Source: an uncultured Nocardioidaceae bacterium (GTDB lineage Bacteria > Actinomycetota > Actinomycetes > Propionibacteriales > Nocardioidaceae). From it: a DNA stretch of 64,000 bases. The notes beneath the pieces were generated by a model that was given only the letters and a program-made list of their open reading frames with translations, ran no database searches and was not told the origin of the DNA. Shown one piece after another: positions 43,196 through 52,103 of this stretch. The stretch lies in the NCBI GenBank assembly GCA_902805855.1, contig CADCUJ010000101.1, positions 1 through 64,000 of the forward strand. The letters are read 5' to 3'. Made by a program: the position numbers and the translations under genes. Position 1 is the first letter of the stretch, and each line of letters starts with the position of its first letter.

Positions 43196-43702
43196 CTAGA
43201 CACACGGGTCAGGCTCGCTCAGCGATCGCTTGATCGGACCGGCCAGGTCGACCATCGCTGCGGCTGGCGGTCGGTACTGCGCCGGCACCGTCACCTCGAC
43301 GTTCTGCTCGAAGCCGATCGTCGTCATCACCACATCGGCCGACTGGTCCACTATCTGCGCCTCCGGCACGAACCATCCCACGCCGTTCGTCTCCTGACAG
43401 AGGGCGAACCGGTCGAAGCCCTCGGGTTCGGGGACGCCACAGGTGAGCACGATCGCGGGGTCGCCCCACGCGGCTCCCGGCACCCGGACCGGCTCGACCT
43501 GCCGGCGCGGCTGGTCGGACACCGACTCCGGCAGCGCGTCGACCAGCCGGTCGCACGCGGCGGCAGCCGAGCCCTCGAGCGAGGGAGCGTCGATCTCGAC
43601 GGCGCCCGCCCCGCACGAGGACAGCGGCATGACAAAGAAGAGGAGACCCACGGTCGACCACGAGCGTCGGCGGGTGCCTGGGGACGCGGTGGCTCCGCTC
43701 AG
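43196..43702 (-). CDS. DUF3515 family lipoprotein
   Basis: The 168-residue protein has a lipoprotein signal: a basic RRRSW stretch, hydrophobic VGLLFFVMPL and lipobox LSSC. The rest (CDRLVDALPESVSDQPRRQVEP... NGVGWFVPEAQIVDQSADVVMTTIGFEQNVEVTVPAQYRP) is DUF3515, an actinobacterial family next to ddl and thiL. No ATG or GTG in frame would keep the basic N-region. A CTG at 43702 overlapping the Lrp stop as CTGA would do so, and I use it; GTG in front of GLLFF would lose the positive charges. Confidence 0.72.
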   Translation of the reverse strand: MSGATASPGTRRRSWSTVGLLFFVMPLSSCGAGAVEIDAPSLEGSAAAACDRLVDALPESVSDQPRRQVEPVRVPGAAWGDPAIVLTCGVPEPEGFDRFALCQETNGVGWFVPEAQIVDQSADVVMTTIGFEQNVEVTVPAQYRPPAAAMVDLAGPIKRSLSEPDPCV

Positions 43703-43935
43703 ATGTGGACGACCGGGCAGGTCAGGGTCCTGGTGATCCCGGCGACGTTCTGCACCCTGGCAACCACCAGCTTGCCGAGCTCGTCGACGTTGCGGGCCTC
43801 GGCTCGCACGATCACGTCGTAGGGCCCGGTGACGTCCTCGGCCAAGGTGACGCCCTTGACGTCGGCGATCTCCTCGGCGACCTCCGCGGCCTTGCCGACG
43901 TCGGTCTGGATCAAGATGTAGGCCTGAACAACCAT
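43699..43935 (-). CDS. Stand-alone Lrp/AsnC ligand-binding (RAM) domain protein
   Basis: The 78-residue protein consists only of the RAM domain: MVVQAYILIQTDVGKAAEVAEEIADVKGVTLAEDVTGPYDVIVRAEARNVDEL. The DNA-binding part of Lrp is absent. Such small proteins are common in actinobacteria beside thiL and may bind amino acids or modulate full-length Lrp proteins. It is coupled to the DUF3515 gene. Confidence 0.88.
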   Translation of the reverse strand: MVVQAYILIQTDVGKAAEVAEEIADVKGVTLAEDVTGPYDVIVRAEARNVDELGKLVVARVQNVAGITRTLTCPVVHI

Positions 43936-44089
43936 GCTGCACACCCGCCCTCTCGTTGGGCCAGCCGACTGCTCGCCGCCGGCGTCGCCGAGGCTCAACG
44001 TATCGTGCCTGAGCCCTTGCCGAGCACCCCGGTCCACACCGTGATCTGGTGGTGCCGCGGGCCGGAGCAGCATCCGATTAGATGACCCC

Positions 44090-45097
44090 ATGACCCCTGC
44101 CGCGGACGCGACGCTGGCCGACATCGGCGAGTTCGGCCTGATCTCGGCGCTGCGGTCCCGCTTCCCGCAGGGCGAGCACGTCCTGCTCGGGCCCGGGGAC
44201 GACGCCGCGGTGGTCGGCGTACCCGACGGTCGGGTGCTGGTCTCCACCGACCTGCTCGTGGACACCCGGCACTTTCGCCGGGACTGGGCATCGGCCACCG
44301 ACATCGGCCACAAGGCGGCTGCGCAGAACCTCTCGGACATCAACGCGATGGGTGGGCGCGCGTCGGCATTGACCGTGGGCCTGGCCGCGCCACCGGACCT
44401 GCCGGTGTCCTGGGCGCTCGAGCTCGCCGAGGGGATCGCCGCAGAGGCCGCAGTCGTAGGGGCGTCGGTCGTCGGCGGGGACATCACCCGCGCCGAGGAG
44501 ATCATGCTGGCGATCACGGTCCTCGGCTCGTGCCAGCGGGAGCCGGTGCGCCGCTCCGGTGCATCCCCGGGTGACGTCGTCGCCATCTGCGGCCGCCAGG
44601 GGTGGGCGGCTGCCGGCCTCGCGGTGCTCACCCGCGGGTTCCGCTCGCCGCGTGTGCTGGTGGAGGCACTGCGTAGACCTGCACCGCCGTACGACGCGGG
44701 CGCCGAGGCCGCGAGCCTCGGGGCCACCGCGATGATCGACCTCTCAGACGGCCTGCTCGCCGATGTGGGGCACGTGGCGGAGGACAGCCAGGTGTGGATC
44801 GACATCGACCCGGCGAGCTTCGAGGTCGAGGAGCCCCTGGAGGCGGTTGGCTCGGCCCTGGGTGCGGACCCGATGAGCTTCATCCTCACCGGAGGCGACG
44901 ACTACGCGCTGGTGGCGACGTTCCCGGAGAGTGCCCGGCTTCCGCAGCGGTGGCGCCGGATCGGCCAGGTGCACGCCGCGCTACCCGAAGAGTCGGCTCG
45001 CCAGGACGAGGGCCGGCGCGAGGCACAGACCAGTGGCCGGGTCACGGTCGCCGGGTCCACCTACGATGGGCCGGCGGGCCACGAGCACTTCCGCTGA
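44090..45097 (+). CDS. thiL: Thiamine-monophosphate kinase
   Basis: The 335-residue PurM-like kinase has ADIGEFGLISALRSRF, the metal motif LLGPGDDAAVVGVPDGRVLVSTDLLVDTRHFRRDW, AAQNLSDINAMGG, and MIDLSDGLLADVGHVA. It phosphorylates thiamine monophosphate to the diphosphate coenzyme used by enzymes such as the TPP protein at 18.9 kb. TTAGAT lies 6 nt before ATG. Confidence 0.93.
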   Translation: MTPAADATLADIGEFGLISALRSRFPQGEHVLLGPGDDAAVVGVPDGRVLVSTDLLVDTRHFRRDWASATDIGHKAAAQNLSDINAMGGRASALTVGLAAPPDLPVSWALELAEGIAAEAAVVGASVVGGDITRAEEIMLAITVLGSCQREPVRRSGASPGDVVAICGRQGWAAAGLAVLTRGFRSPRVLVEALRRPAPPYDAGAEAASLGATAMIDLSDGLLADVGHVAEDSQVWIDIDPASFEVEEPLEAVGSALGADPMSFILTGGDDYALVATFPESARLPQRWRRIGQVHAALPEESARQDEGRREAQTSGRVTVAGSTYDGPAGHEHFR

Positions 45098-45131
45098 CAC
45101 AGCTTCCGAGCAGCTGCCTAGCGAGGCTGGC

Positions 45132-45317
45132 TCAGCGGTTGACCTTGCCGGCCTTCAGGCAACCGGTGCACACGTTCAGCCGGCGCGGAGAACCATTCAC
45201 CGTCGCCCGCACCCGCTGGATGTTGGGGTCGAACCGACGCTTGGTGATCTTGCGCGACCACGGCCGGTTGTGACCGAAGCCCGGCCTCTTGGCACAGATG
45301 TCACAGACGGCAGCCAC
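45132..45317 (-). CDS. rpmB: 50S ribosomal protein L28 (zinc-binding type)
   Basis: The 61-residue protein VAAVCDICAKRPGFGHN...VCTGCLKAGKVNR is L28 with both CxxC pairs intact, i.e. the zinc (C+) form. GTG 45317 is preceded by AGGAG. It converges with thiL and is divergent from the DAK2-domain gene. Confidence 0.97.
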   Translation of the reverse strand: MAAVCDICAKRPGFGHNRPWSRKITKRRFDPNIQRVRATVNGSPRRLNVCTGCLKAGKVNR

Positions 45318-45491
45318 CGTGAGCTCCTGGAAAGATAGGTTCTGGTTCTCGTGAGAGGCGCCCAGCTCGAGGCGGGCGACCGCACAAGAGTATCGGATGG
45401 TGCGCGCCGTCCGCGAATCCCGACCTCGGCACCGAGCCACTAGCCTGGCCCTCCCGACCAGCCGACCAGACCACACGAAGGGACTGCGCCG

Positions 45492-47144
45492 ATGACCGAC
45501 GCCGTCGCGACCCTCGACGTGGCGGCGATGCTTCGGTTCGCCGAGGTCGCCCTCGACGGCCTCGGAGCCGCGCGCGAGGAGATCGACGCGCTGAACGTCT
45601 ACCCGGTGCCGGACGGCGACACCGGCACCAATCTCTACCTCACCTTCGAGGCTGCCCGCGACGCGATGCTGGACGCTGTCGAGGACAGTCAGGAGGGGCC
45701 GGAGCAGCGGCTGAGGTCGGCGCTGGCGTCGTTCGCCCGCGGCTCGTTGCTGGGCGCTCGGGGGAACTCGGGGGTGATCTTGTCCCAGCTGGTCGGGGCC
45801 GCGACGAAGCGCCTCGCCGAGGCCGGCCCCGGCGACCGCGCGAGCGTCGTCTTCGCCGAGGCGCTGGCCCAGGCCACCGAAGCCGGCTACACCGCGGTCG
45901 GTGCACCCGTCGAGGGCACGATCCTCTCGGTCGCCAGTGCCGCCAGCTCGGCTGCTGTGGAGGCGGCGAAGGACGAGACAAGGCGCGTGGGACACGTGAT
46001 CCGGGCTGCGGCCACCGCAGCGCGGGAGGCCCTCGCCAGGACGCCGGAACAGCTGCAGGTCCTCAAGGAAGCCGGTGTCGTCGACGCCGGTGGCCGGGGA
46101 CTCTGCGTGATCCTCGACGCCGCCGAGACGGCGGCGACCGGGAGGCGACCGGTGGGTGACGCTGCGCCGTTCGGAGCCCGGACGATCCCGGTGCCCCTTC
46201 CCTCGGGAGACCTCTCACCCGGTGGACCGGCGTACGAGGTGATGTACCTGCTCAACGCCGCCGACGAGCAGATTGCCCCGCTGCGTAGTCGGCTGGCCGC
46301 TCTCGGCGACTCGCTGGTCGTGGTCGGGGGAGACGGCTTGTGGAACGTCCACGTGCACGTGGACGACGTCGGGGCTGCCGTCGAGGCCGGTATCGACGCC
46401 GGCACGCCGCACCGCATCCGGGTCATCCACTTCGCCGAACAGCTCGAGCGGTCCCGCGAGCACCGACACCCCGAGGAGCGCGCCGGCCGTCAGGTGGTGG
46501 TCCTGGCCGCGGGGGAGGGCCTGACGAACCTGTTCGCCGAAGCAGGGGCCACCGTGGTCCCGGTCGGTCCCGGGCGGAAGCCGTCGACAGGGCAGGTCCT
46601 CGACGCGGTCACTCGGACCCGAGCGGCCGAGGTGGTCATCTTGCCGAACGACCGCGACTCGATCGCCGTCGCCGAGGCCGCTGCACGCGCCAGCCGGGAA
46701 GGCGACGACGTGAAGGTCGCGGTGATCGCCACGTCTGCACAGGTGCAAGGCCTCGCGGCCCTCGCCGTGCACGAGCCAGGCAGAGCCTTCGAGCAGGACG
46801 TGCTCCAGATGACTGCCGCGGCACGTCACGCGCGGTCCGGCGCGGTGACCGTGGCCGTCACGACAGCGATGACCACGGGAGGACCCTGCCGGCCCGGTGA
46901 CATCCTGGGCGCGATCGAGGGCGACTTCGTGCTTGTCGGCAGCGACCTGTTCACTGTCTCCGTCGGCCTGTTGGACCGGCTGCTGGGGGGTGGTGGTGAG
47001 CTCGTCACGATCGTCTCCGGCGAGGACTCGGCAGACCTCGCCGAGCGGTGCGCTGCCTACGTCCGCCGCGCGCACCCAACCGTCGACGTGGTCGTCCTCG
47101 AGGGCGGTCAGGCGAGGTACCCGTTGCTCGTCGGGGTCGAGTAG
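45492..47144 (+). CDS. DAK2 domain protein (FakA/YloV-like)
   Basis: The 550-residue protein has an N-terminal DAK2 nucleotide-binding domain (LNVYPVPDGDTGTNLYLTFEAA, SLLGARGNSGVILSQLV, VPVEGTILSV...) and a C-terminal DegV-linked DAK1-like region (LNAADEQIAPLRSRLAALGDSLVVVGGDGLWNVHVHVDD). In Firmicutes FakA phosphorylates fatty acids bound to FakB. The recG neighbour is the conserved context. GAAGGGA precedes ATG. Confidence 0.9.
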   Translation: MTDAVATLDVAAMLRFAEVALDGLGAAREEIDALNVYPVPDGDTGTNLYLTFEAARDAMLDAVEDSQEGPEQRLRSALASFARGSLLGARGNSGVILSQLVGAATKRLAEAGPGDRASVVFAEALAQATEAGYTAVGAPVEGTILSVASAASSAAVEAAKDETRRVGHVIRAAATAAREALARTPEQLQVLKEAGVVDAGGRGLCVILDAAETAATGRRPVGDAAPFGARTIPVPLPSGDLSPGGPAYEVMYLLNAADEQIAPLRSRLAALGDSLVVVGGDGLWNVHVHVDDVGAAVEAGIDAGTPHRIRVIHFAEQLERSREHRHPEERAGRQVVVLAAGEGLTNLFAEAGATVVPVGPGRKPSTGQVLDAVTRTRAAEVVILPNDRDSIAVAEAAARASREGDDVKVAVIATSAQVQGLAALAVHEPGRAFEQDVLQMTAAARHARSGAVTVAVTTAMTTGGPCRPGDILGAIEGDFVLVGSDLFTVSVGLLDRLLGGGGELVTIVSGEDSADLAERCAAYVRRAHPTVDVVVLEGGQARYPLLVGVE

Positions 47145-47157
47145 GAAGCGTTGACCC

Positions 47158-49365
47158 ATGCCCACGATCACCTGGGACTCCAAGCTCGCCACCGTGGCCG
47201 GCAAGAGCGCCCCGAAGATCGAGAAGGCATTCGGCCTGCGCACGGTTGGCGAGCTGCTGCGGCACTATCCGCGCAGGTACGTGCCGAAGGGGGAGCTCAG
47301 CGAGGTCGGTGAGCTCGAGATCGGCGAGCACGTGACCGTCATCGCCCAGGTCGTCTCGGCCCAGCAGTTCAGCTATCCCGACCGCCGGCGCGGGGGGATG
47401 GCCTACCGGCTCGAGGTCGTGGTGGCCACCGAGGCGGACCAGCTCACCTTGACCTTCTTCGACAAGCGCAAGCACATCGCAGACTGGCGCAAGCGCAGCA
47501 TCGTGGAAGGGGCCCACGGCCTGTTCTCCGGCAAGGCGGGACGGTTTCGGGACCGCTGGCAGCTGACCAACCCCCAGACGAAGGTGTTCTCCAGCGAGCT
47601 GGCGGAGAGCGGGCTCGACCAGGCCTACGCGGCATGGGAGAGCCTGCCTGCACTGCTCACCATCTACCCGGCGACCGCGGCGGTGCAGACCTGGCAGATC
47701 CAGGACGCCATCGCGCTCGCCCTCGACCTGGTCGAGGAGGTGCCAGAGCCGGTGCCCGGGCGGGTCCGGCTCGAGCAGGGGCTGGTCAGCGCCCGGCAGG
47801 CACTGGAGTGGATCCACCGACCAGGCTCGTGGCAGGAGAAGGGGACCGCCGAGAAGCGGCTCCGCTTCGAGGAGGCATTCGTCACCCAGACCGTGCTGGC
47901 CCAGCGGCGGGCCGCGCTCAGTGGGCTGGACACGGTGCCCCGCCCTGGCCGGGCCGGTGGCCTGCTTGACCGCTTCGACGAGAGCCTCGGCTTCGAGCTC
48001 ACCGCCGGTCAACGCGCCGTCGGTGCGGAGATCCTCGACGACCTGGCGGCACGACACCCGATGCACCGGCTGCTGCAGGGGGAAGTCGGTTCGGGCAAGA
48101 CTGTCGTCGCGATTCGCGCCATGTTGCGCATCGTGGACTCCGGCGGCCAGGCGGCGCTGCTGGCACCGACCGAGGTCCTGGCTCAACAGCACCACCGCTC
48201 GATCACCACCATGCTCGGCAGCCTGGCCTCCGGCGGCATGCTCGGTGGCGCCGAGGACGGCACCCAGGTCGCCCTGCTCACCGGGTCGCTCGGCGCCGCT
48301 GCGCGGAAGGCGGCCCTGCTGGACGCCGCGTCCGGGGCGGCCGGCATCGTCATCGGCACCCACGCGCTGCTCGAGGAGGGTGTCCAGTTCGCAGATCTCG
48401 GCCTCGTCGTGGTCGACGAGCAGCACCGGTTCGGCGTCGAGCAGCGCGCCGCGCTCAGTGCCAAGGGCGGCACCCCACCGCACACGCTGGTGATGACCGC
48501 GACACCCATTCCTCGCACCGTCGCCATGACCGTCTTCGGAGACCTCGAGACCTCGACCCTGCGCGAGCTGCCCGCCGGGCGAGGGGACGTGCAGACCAGC
48601 GTGGTGCCGATGCTCGAGCGACCGGACTGGCTGGATCGGGCCTGGAAGCGCGTACGCGAGGAGGTCGACCAGGGTCGGCAGGCCTACGTCGTCTGCCCGC
48701 GGATCAGCGGCGCCTCCGCCGACGCCTCCAGCCAGGGGGAGCTGGCCGGCTCCGACGCCGCTGCGGTGGAGGACGTGGCGCCGCTGCTGAGCGAGCAGAC
48801 GTTGCAGGGGCTTCGCGTCGAGGTGCTGCACGGCCAGCTCGGCTCGGACCGCAAAGAGGCGGTGATGCGGGCGTTCGCCGTCGGTGAGGTGGATGTGCTC
48901 GTGGCGACGACGGTGATCGAGGTCGGGGTCGACGTCGCCGACGCAAGCGTGATGGTGGTCCTCGACGCCGACCGGTTCGGCGTCTCCCAGCTGCACCAGC
49001 TGCGCGGCCGGATCGGTCGAGGCGCGGTGCCCGGGCTGTGCCTGCTGGTGACCCGGTCGGCACCGGACACTCCGGCGCGGTCGAGGCTGGAGGCGGTCGC
49101 CGCCACTCGCGACGGCTTCGAGCTCTCTCGTGTGGACCTCGAGCAGCGCCGAGAGGGCGACGTGCTCGGCGCCGCCCAGTCGGGGTCCCGGTCGGGACTG
49201 CGGCTGCTGTCGGTGCTGCGGCACGAGGAGGTGATCCAGGCTGCTCGCGAGTCGGCGACCGAGCTGGTGACCGCAGACCCCGACCTGAGCGCCGAAGGCG
49301 ACCTCGCCGCCGTCGTGCGCCGCCTCGTGGAGTCCGAGCAAGCCGACTATCTGGAGAAGGCATGA
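47158..49365 (+). CDS. recG: ATP-dependent DNA helicase RecG
   Basis: The 735-residue helicase has a wedge/OB domain (about 60-170), then Walker A LLQGEVGSGKTVVAIRAMLRI, DExH-type VVVDEQHRFGVEQRA, motif III MTATPIPRT, and the C-terminal helicase half [40 protein letters not shown]. It remodels stalled replication forks and Holliday junctions. rsmD follows 16 nt later. Confidence 0.96.
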   Translation: MPTITWDSKLATVAGKSAPKIEKAFGLRTVGELLRHYPRRYVPKGELSEVGELEIGEHVTVIAQVVSAQQFSYPDRRRGGMAYRLEVVVATEADQLTLTFFDKRKHIADWRKRSIVEGAHGLFSGKAGRFRDRWQLTNPQTKVFSSELAESGLDQAYAAWESLPALLTIYPATAAVQTWQIQDAIALALDLVEEVPEPVPGRVRLEQGLVSARQALEWIHRPGSWQEKGTAEKRLRFEEAFVTQTVLAQRRAALSGLDTVPRPGRAGGLLDRFDESLGFELTAGQRAVGAEILDDLAARHPMHRLLQGEVGSGKTVVAIRAMLRIVDSGGQAALLAPTEVLAQQHHRSITTMLGSLASGGMLGGAEDGTQVALLTGSLGAAARKAALLDAASGAAGIVIGTHALLEEGVQFADLGLVVVDEQHRFGVEQRAALSAKGGTPPHTLVMTATPIPRTVAMTVFGDLETSTLRELPAGRGDVQTSVVPMLERPDWLDRAWKRVREEVDQGRQAYVVCPRISGASADASSQGELAGSDAAAVEDVAPLLSEQTLQGLRVEVLHGQLGSDRKEAVMRAFAVGEVDVLVATTVIEVGVDVADASVMVVLDADRFGVSQLHQLRGRIGRGAVPGLCLLVTRSAPDTPARSRLEAVAATRDGFELSRVDLEQRREGDVLGAAQSGSRSGLRLLSVLRHEEVIQAARESATELVTADPDLSAEGDLAAVVRRLVESEQADYLEKA

Positions 49366-49381
49366 GTGGCGGCGGCCCGCC

Positions 49382-49945
49382 ATGACGCGGATCATCGGCG
49401 GCGCCGCAGGCGGCCGCCGCCTCAAGACGCCCGGCGGCACCGGGACCCGGCCGACGGCCGACCGGGTGCGCGAGGCGTTGTTCTCCTCGCTCGAGTCGGT
49501 CCTCGGATCCCTCGCCGGGCTCCGGTTCCTCGACCTGTACGCCGGGTCCGGGGCGGTCGGCCTCGAGGCACTGTCCCGCGGTGCCGACGCTGCCACCTTC
49601 GTCGAGAGCGACCGTCGCGCGGCCGCGGTGATCGGCGACAACGCGCGCCTGGCGGGTCTCAACGCCGACGTGGTGAGCTCCACGGTCACCCAGGCCCTGC
49701 GTCATCAGCCGCGAGCGCCGTACGACGTCGCCTTCTTGGACCCGCCCTACTCCACGACCGGGACGGAGGTGACCGCCGCACTGACCGCGCTCGGTGAGGG
49801 CGGTTGGCTGGCCGAGCAGGCGGTGGTGGTCATCGAGCGTGCGACCCGGAACCCGGCGCCCGCCTGGCCGGATCGGTTCGAGGCGGACCGTTCCAGGAGG
49901 TACGGCGAGACGACGCTTTGGTACGGTCACGCCACGAGCCGATGA
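49382..49945 (+). CDS. rsmD: 16S rRNA (guanine966-N2)-methyltransferase
   Basis: The 187-residue methyltransferase has TRIIGGAAGGRRLKTP, the SAM motif FLDLYAGSGAVGLEALSRGA, and catalytic motif IV FLDPPYSTTGTE. coaD follows 10 nt downstream, the usual pairing. Confidence 0.94.
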   Translation: MTRIIGGAAGGRRLKTPGGTGTRPTADRVREALFSSLESVLGSLAGLRFLDLYAGSGAVGLEALSRGADAATFVESDRRAAAVIGDNARLAGLNADVVSSTVTQALRHQPRAPYDVAFLDPPYSTTGTEVTAALTALGEGGWLAEQAVVVIERATRNPAPAWPDRFEADRSRRYGETTLWYGHATSR

Positions 49946-49955
49946 GGAGCGTGCA

Positions 49956-50465
49956 GTGCGCAGAGTCGTGTGTCCCGGTTCCTTCGACCCGGTGACCAAC
50001 GGTCACATCGACATCATCTCCCGCGCTTCGACCCTGTTCGACGAGGTGATCGTCGCGGTCGGGGTGAACCAGTCCAAGGCACGGCTGTTCACCGCCGACG
50101 AGCGGCTCTCGATGCTCGCCGAGGTCTGCGACGGTTACGACAACGTGCGCATCGACTCCTTCGACGGCCTGCTGACCGACTTCTGCCGGGACCGGGGCGC
50201 GAGAGCCATCGTGAAGGGACTCCGAGCGGTCAGCGACTTCGACTACGAGCTGCAGATGGCCCAGATGAACTCCAGTCTGGCCGCGGTCGAGACGGTGTTC
50301 GTCCCGACCAGCCCGGAGTACTCCTTCCTGGCGTCGAGCCTCGTCAAGGAGGTCGCCACCTTCGGGGGCGACGTGTCCCGGCTGGTGCCGCCGCTGGTGC
50401 TCAAGCGGCTCACCGAGCGGCTGAGCGGGCGGGGCGGCGCGGGTCGCCCGGGCGAAACCGGCTGA
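49956..50465 (+). CDS. coaD: Pantetheine-phosphate adenylyltransferase
   Basis: The 169-residue nucleotidyltransferase has VVCPGSFDPVTNGHIDIISRAS at its start, KGLRAVSDFDYELQMAQMN, and the ISSSLVKE-equivalent LASSLVKEVATFGGDVS. It catalyses the fourth step of coenzyme A synthesis. GTG 49956 has GAGGAG 6 nt upstream. Confidence 0.96.
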   Translation: MRRVVCPGSFDPVTNGHIDIISRASTLFDEVIVAVGVNQSKARLFTADERLSMLAEVCDGYDNVRIDSFDGLLTDFCRDRGARAIVKGLRAVSDFDYELQMAQMNSSLAAVETVFVPTSPEYSFLASSLVKEVATFGGDVSRLVPPLVLKRLTERLSGRGGAGRPGETG

Positions 50466-50467
50466 TT

Positions 50468-50520
50468 TTGGCCCGGATGCGCTCGTGCCGGTAGTCTGAG
50501 CCTCGGTTCGTCGACCGAGG
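50468..50520 (+). promoter_or_regulatory. Promoter and 5' hairpin of the DUF177-rpmF-rnc operon
   Basis: TTGGCC (50468-50473) and TAGTCT (50492-50497) are separated by 18 nt, the same -35 and spacing as the tRNA promoter. A perfect 7-bp stem CCTCGGT/ACCGAGG with loop TCGTCG (50501-50520) begins near the expected +1. It leaves a 5' leader of about 85 nt before GTG 50590, which could stabilise or regulate the ribosomal-protein message. Confidence 0.5.
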
Positions 50521-50589
50521 CCCGGGCAAGGTACGGGCGGAGTGCGGCGGACCAAGGTCTGTAAAGCGCCGACGAAAGTGAAGTGAGAA

Positions 50590-51174
50590 GTGCCTCTCGA
50601 TCCGAGAGCGCCGCTCGTGCTCGACACCCGCGAGCTCGGCCGCCGCCCGGGGTCGCAGCGCACCGTCTCGTTCACCGCGCCGGCGCCCGAAGACCTCGGC
50701 ATCGAAGTTCTTCGTGTCCCCGAAGGATCACCGGTCGAGTTCGACGTGAGGCTCGAGGCGGTGATGGAGGGGGTCCTCGTGACGGGTACCGCCAAGGCGG
50801 CGCTCAGCGGGGAGTGTGCCCGGTGCCTGGAGGAGATCCACGACGAGACCGTCGCGGACTTCCAGGAGCTCTTCGTCTACGAGGAGCGGGGTGCCGCCTC
50901 GGACGAGGCGGGCGACGAAGGCGACGAGGCCGGTCGGTTGGACGGCGACCTGCTCGACCTGGAACCGTTGCTGCGGGACTCGGTGGTGCTGACGCTGCCG
51001 TTCCGGCCGCTGTGTCGAGAAGACTGCCCGGGCCTGTGTGCCGAGTGTGGTGCCAGGCTTGCCGACGAACCCGACCACGAGCACGAGGCTGCGACCGACC
51101 CGAGGTGGGCGGCGCTGAGCGGGCTGGTGGATGAACCGACTGCCGGACCACCGGCCCGACAGAGGAGTGAGTGA
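50590..51174 (+). CDS. YceD/DUF177 family protein
   Basis: The 194-residue protein has the DUF177 cysteine signature ECARCLEEI and [16 protein letters not shown], typical of YceD proteins that precede rpmF. An acidic linker lies between them. Proteins of this family affect 23S rRNA maturation in some bacteria and plants. The rpmF start lies 1 nt downstream of its stop. Confidence 0.9.
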   Translation: MPLDPRAPLVLDTRELGRRPGSQRTVSFTAPAPEDLGIEVLRVPEGSPVEFDVRLEAVMEGVLVTGTAKAALSGECARCLEEIHDETVADFQELFVYEERGAASDEAGDEGDEAGRLDGDLLDLEPLLRDSVVLTLPFRPLCREDCPGLCAECGARLADEPDHEHEAATDPRWAALSGLVDEPTAGPPARQRSE

Positions 51175-51175
51175 A

Positions 51176-51361
51176 GTGGCTGTTCCCAAGCGGAAGATGT
51201 CGCGCAGCAACACGCGTCACCGCCGTTCGCAGTGGAAGGCCGTTGCGCCCTCGCTGGTGACCTGTGCCAACCCCGCCTGCGGCGCGAAGCACCTGCCGCA
51301 CCGCGCGTGCCCCGAGTGCGGCCAGTACGGCGCCCGCGCAGCGCGTCGCCAGGTCCTCTGA
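51176..51361 (+). CDS. rpmF: 50S ribosomal protein L32 (zinc-binding type)
   Basis: The 61-residue protein is [22 protein letters not shown]..., followed by CANPAC and CPEC, the intact zinc-binding set. GTG 51176 is chosen because AGGAG lies 8 nt upstream; GTG 51167 would sit on top of it. Confidence 0.97.
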   Translation: MAVPKRKMSRSNTRHRRSQWKAVAPSLVTCANPACGAKHLPHRACPECGQYGARAARRQVL

Positions 51362-51372
51362 CGGCAGGGGCC

Positions 51373-52101
51373 GTGGGCGAGCCGTCCTACGACGACTTGC
51401 GAGCAGCGCTCGGGGAGCCTGAGCTGGCTGCCGAGCTGCTCGAACGCGCCCTGACGCATCGCTCGTACGCCTACGAGCACGGCGGGCTGCCCACCAACGA
51501 GCGCCTGGAGTTCCTCGGGGACTCGGTGCTCGGCGTCGTGGTGACCGACACCCTCTACCGTGCCCATCCAGACCTCTCCGAGGGAAGGCTGGCGAAGCTG
51601 CGAGCGGCTGTGGTGAACGCACGAGCGCTCGCCGAGGTGGCGAACACGATCGGGCTCGGCCAGTACGTGAAGCTGGGCCGCGGCGAGGAGACCACCGGGG
51701 GTCGCGCGAAGGCCTCGATCCTCTCCGACACCGTCGAGGCCGTCATCGGTGCGGTGTACCTCAGCGGCGGTTTCGACGTCGCGAGCCGGCTGGTGCACCT
51801 GCTCTTCGACCCGTTGATGGAGACCGCGGCCGGTCTGGGTGCCGGACTGGACTGGAAGACCAGCCTGCAAGAGCTCTCGGCCGCCCACTCCCTCGGCGTC
51901 CCCGAGTACGTGATCGAGGACGAAGGCCCCGACCACGAGAAGACCTTCACCGCTCAGGTGGAGGTAGGCGGCAACCGTTACGGCCACGGCACCGGTCGGT
52001 CCAAGAAGGAGGCCGAGCAGGAGGCCGCGGAGGCTGCCTACCGGGCCCTCGCCAGCGAGCACGGCGTGCACACGCCGTCGCTGTCGACCTCCGAAGCCTG
52101 A
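51373..52101 (+). CDS. rnc: Ribonuclease III
   Basis: The 242-residue endonuclease has the signature [16 protein letters not shown] with catalytic acidic residues, [16 protein letters not shown], and a C-terminal double-stranded RNA-binding domain ([11 protein letters not shown]...[19 protein letters not shown]). It processes rRNA precursors. GTG 51373 lies 11 nt after rpmF and has only a weak ribosome binding site, suggesting coupling. Confidence 0.95.
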   Translation: MGEPSYDDLRAALGEPELAAELLERALTHRSYAYEHGGLPTNERLEFLGDSVLGVVVTDTLYRAHPDLSEGRLAKLRAAVVNARALAEVANTIGLGQYVKLGRGEETTGGRAKASILSDTVEAVIGAVYLSGGFDVASRLVHLLFDPLMETAAGLGAGLDWKTSLQELSAAHSLGVPEYVIEDEGPDHEKTFTAQVEVGGNRYGHGTGRSKKEAEQEAAEAAYRALASEHGVHTPSLSTSEA

Positions 52102-52103
52102 GC

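Noticed and set aside
45098-45131. Terminator between thiL and rpmB
   Set aside because: A GAGC/GCTC pairing needs bulges and is short; no convincing stem was found.
49362-49385. ATG overlapping the recG stop
   Set aside because: It opens only a seven-codon frame (MSGGGPP) that stops at the rsmD start, so at most it helps coupling.
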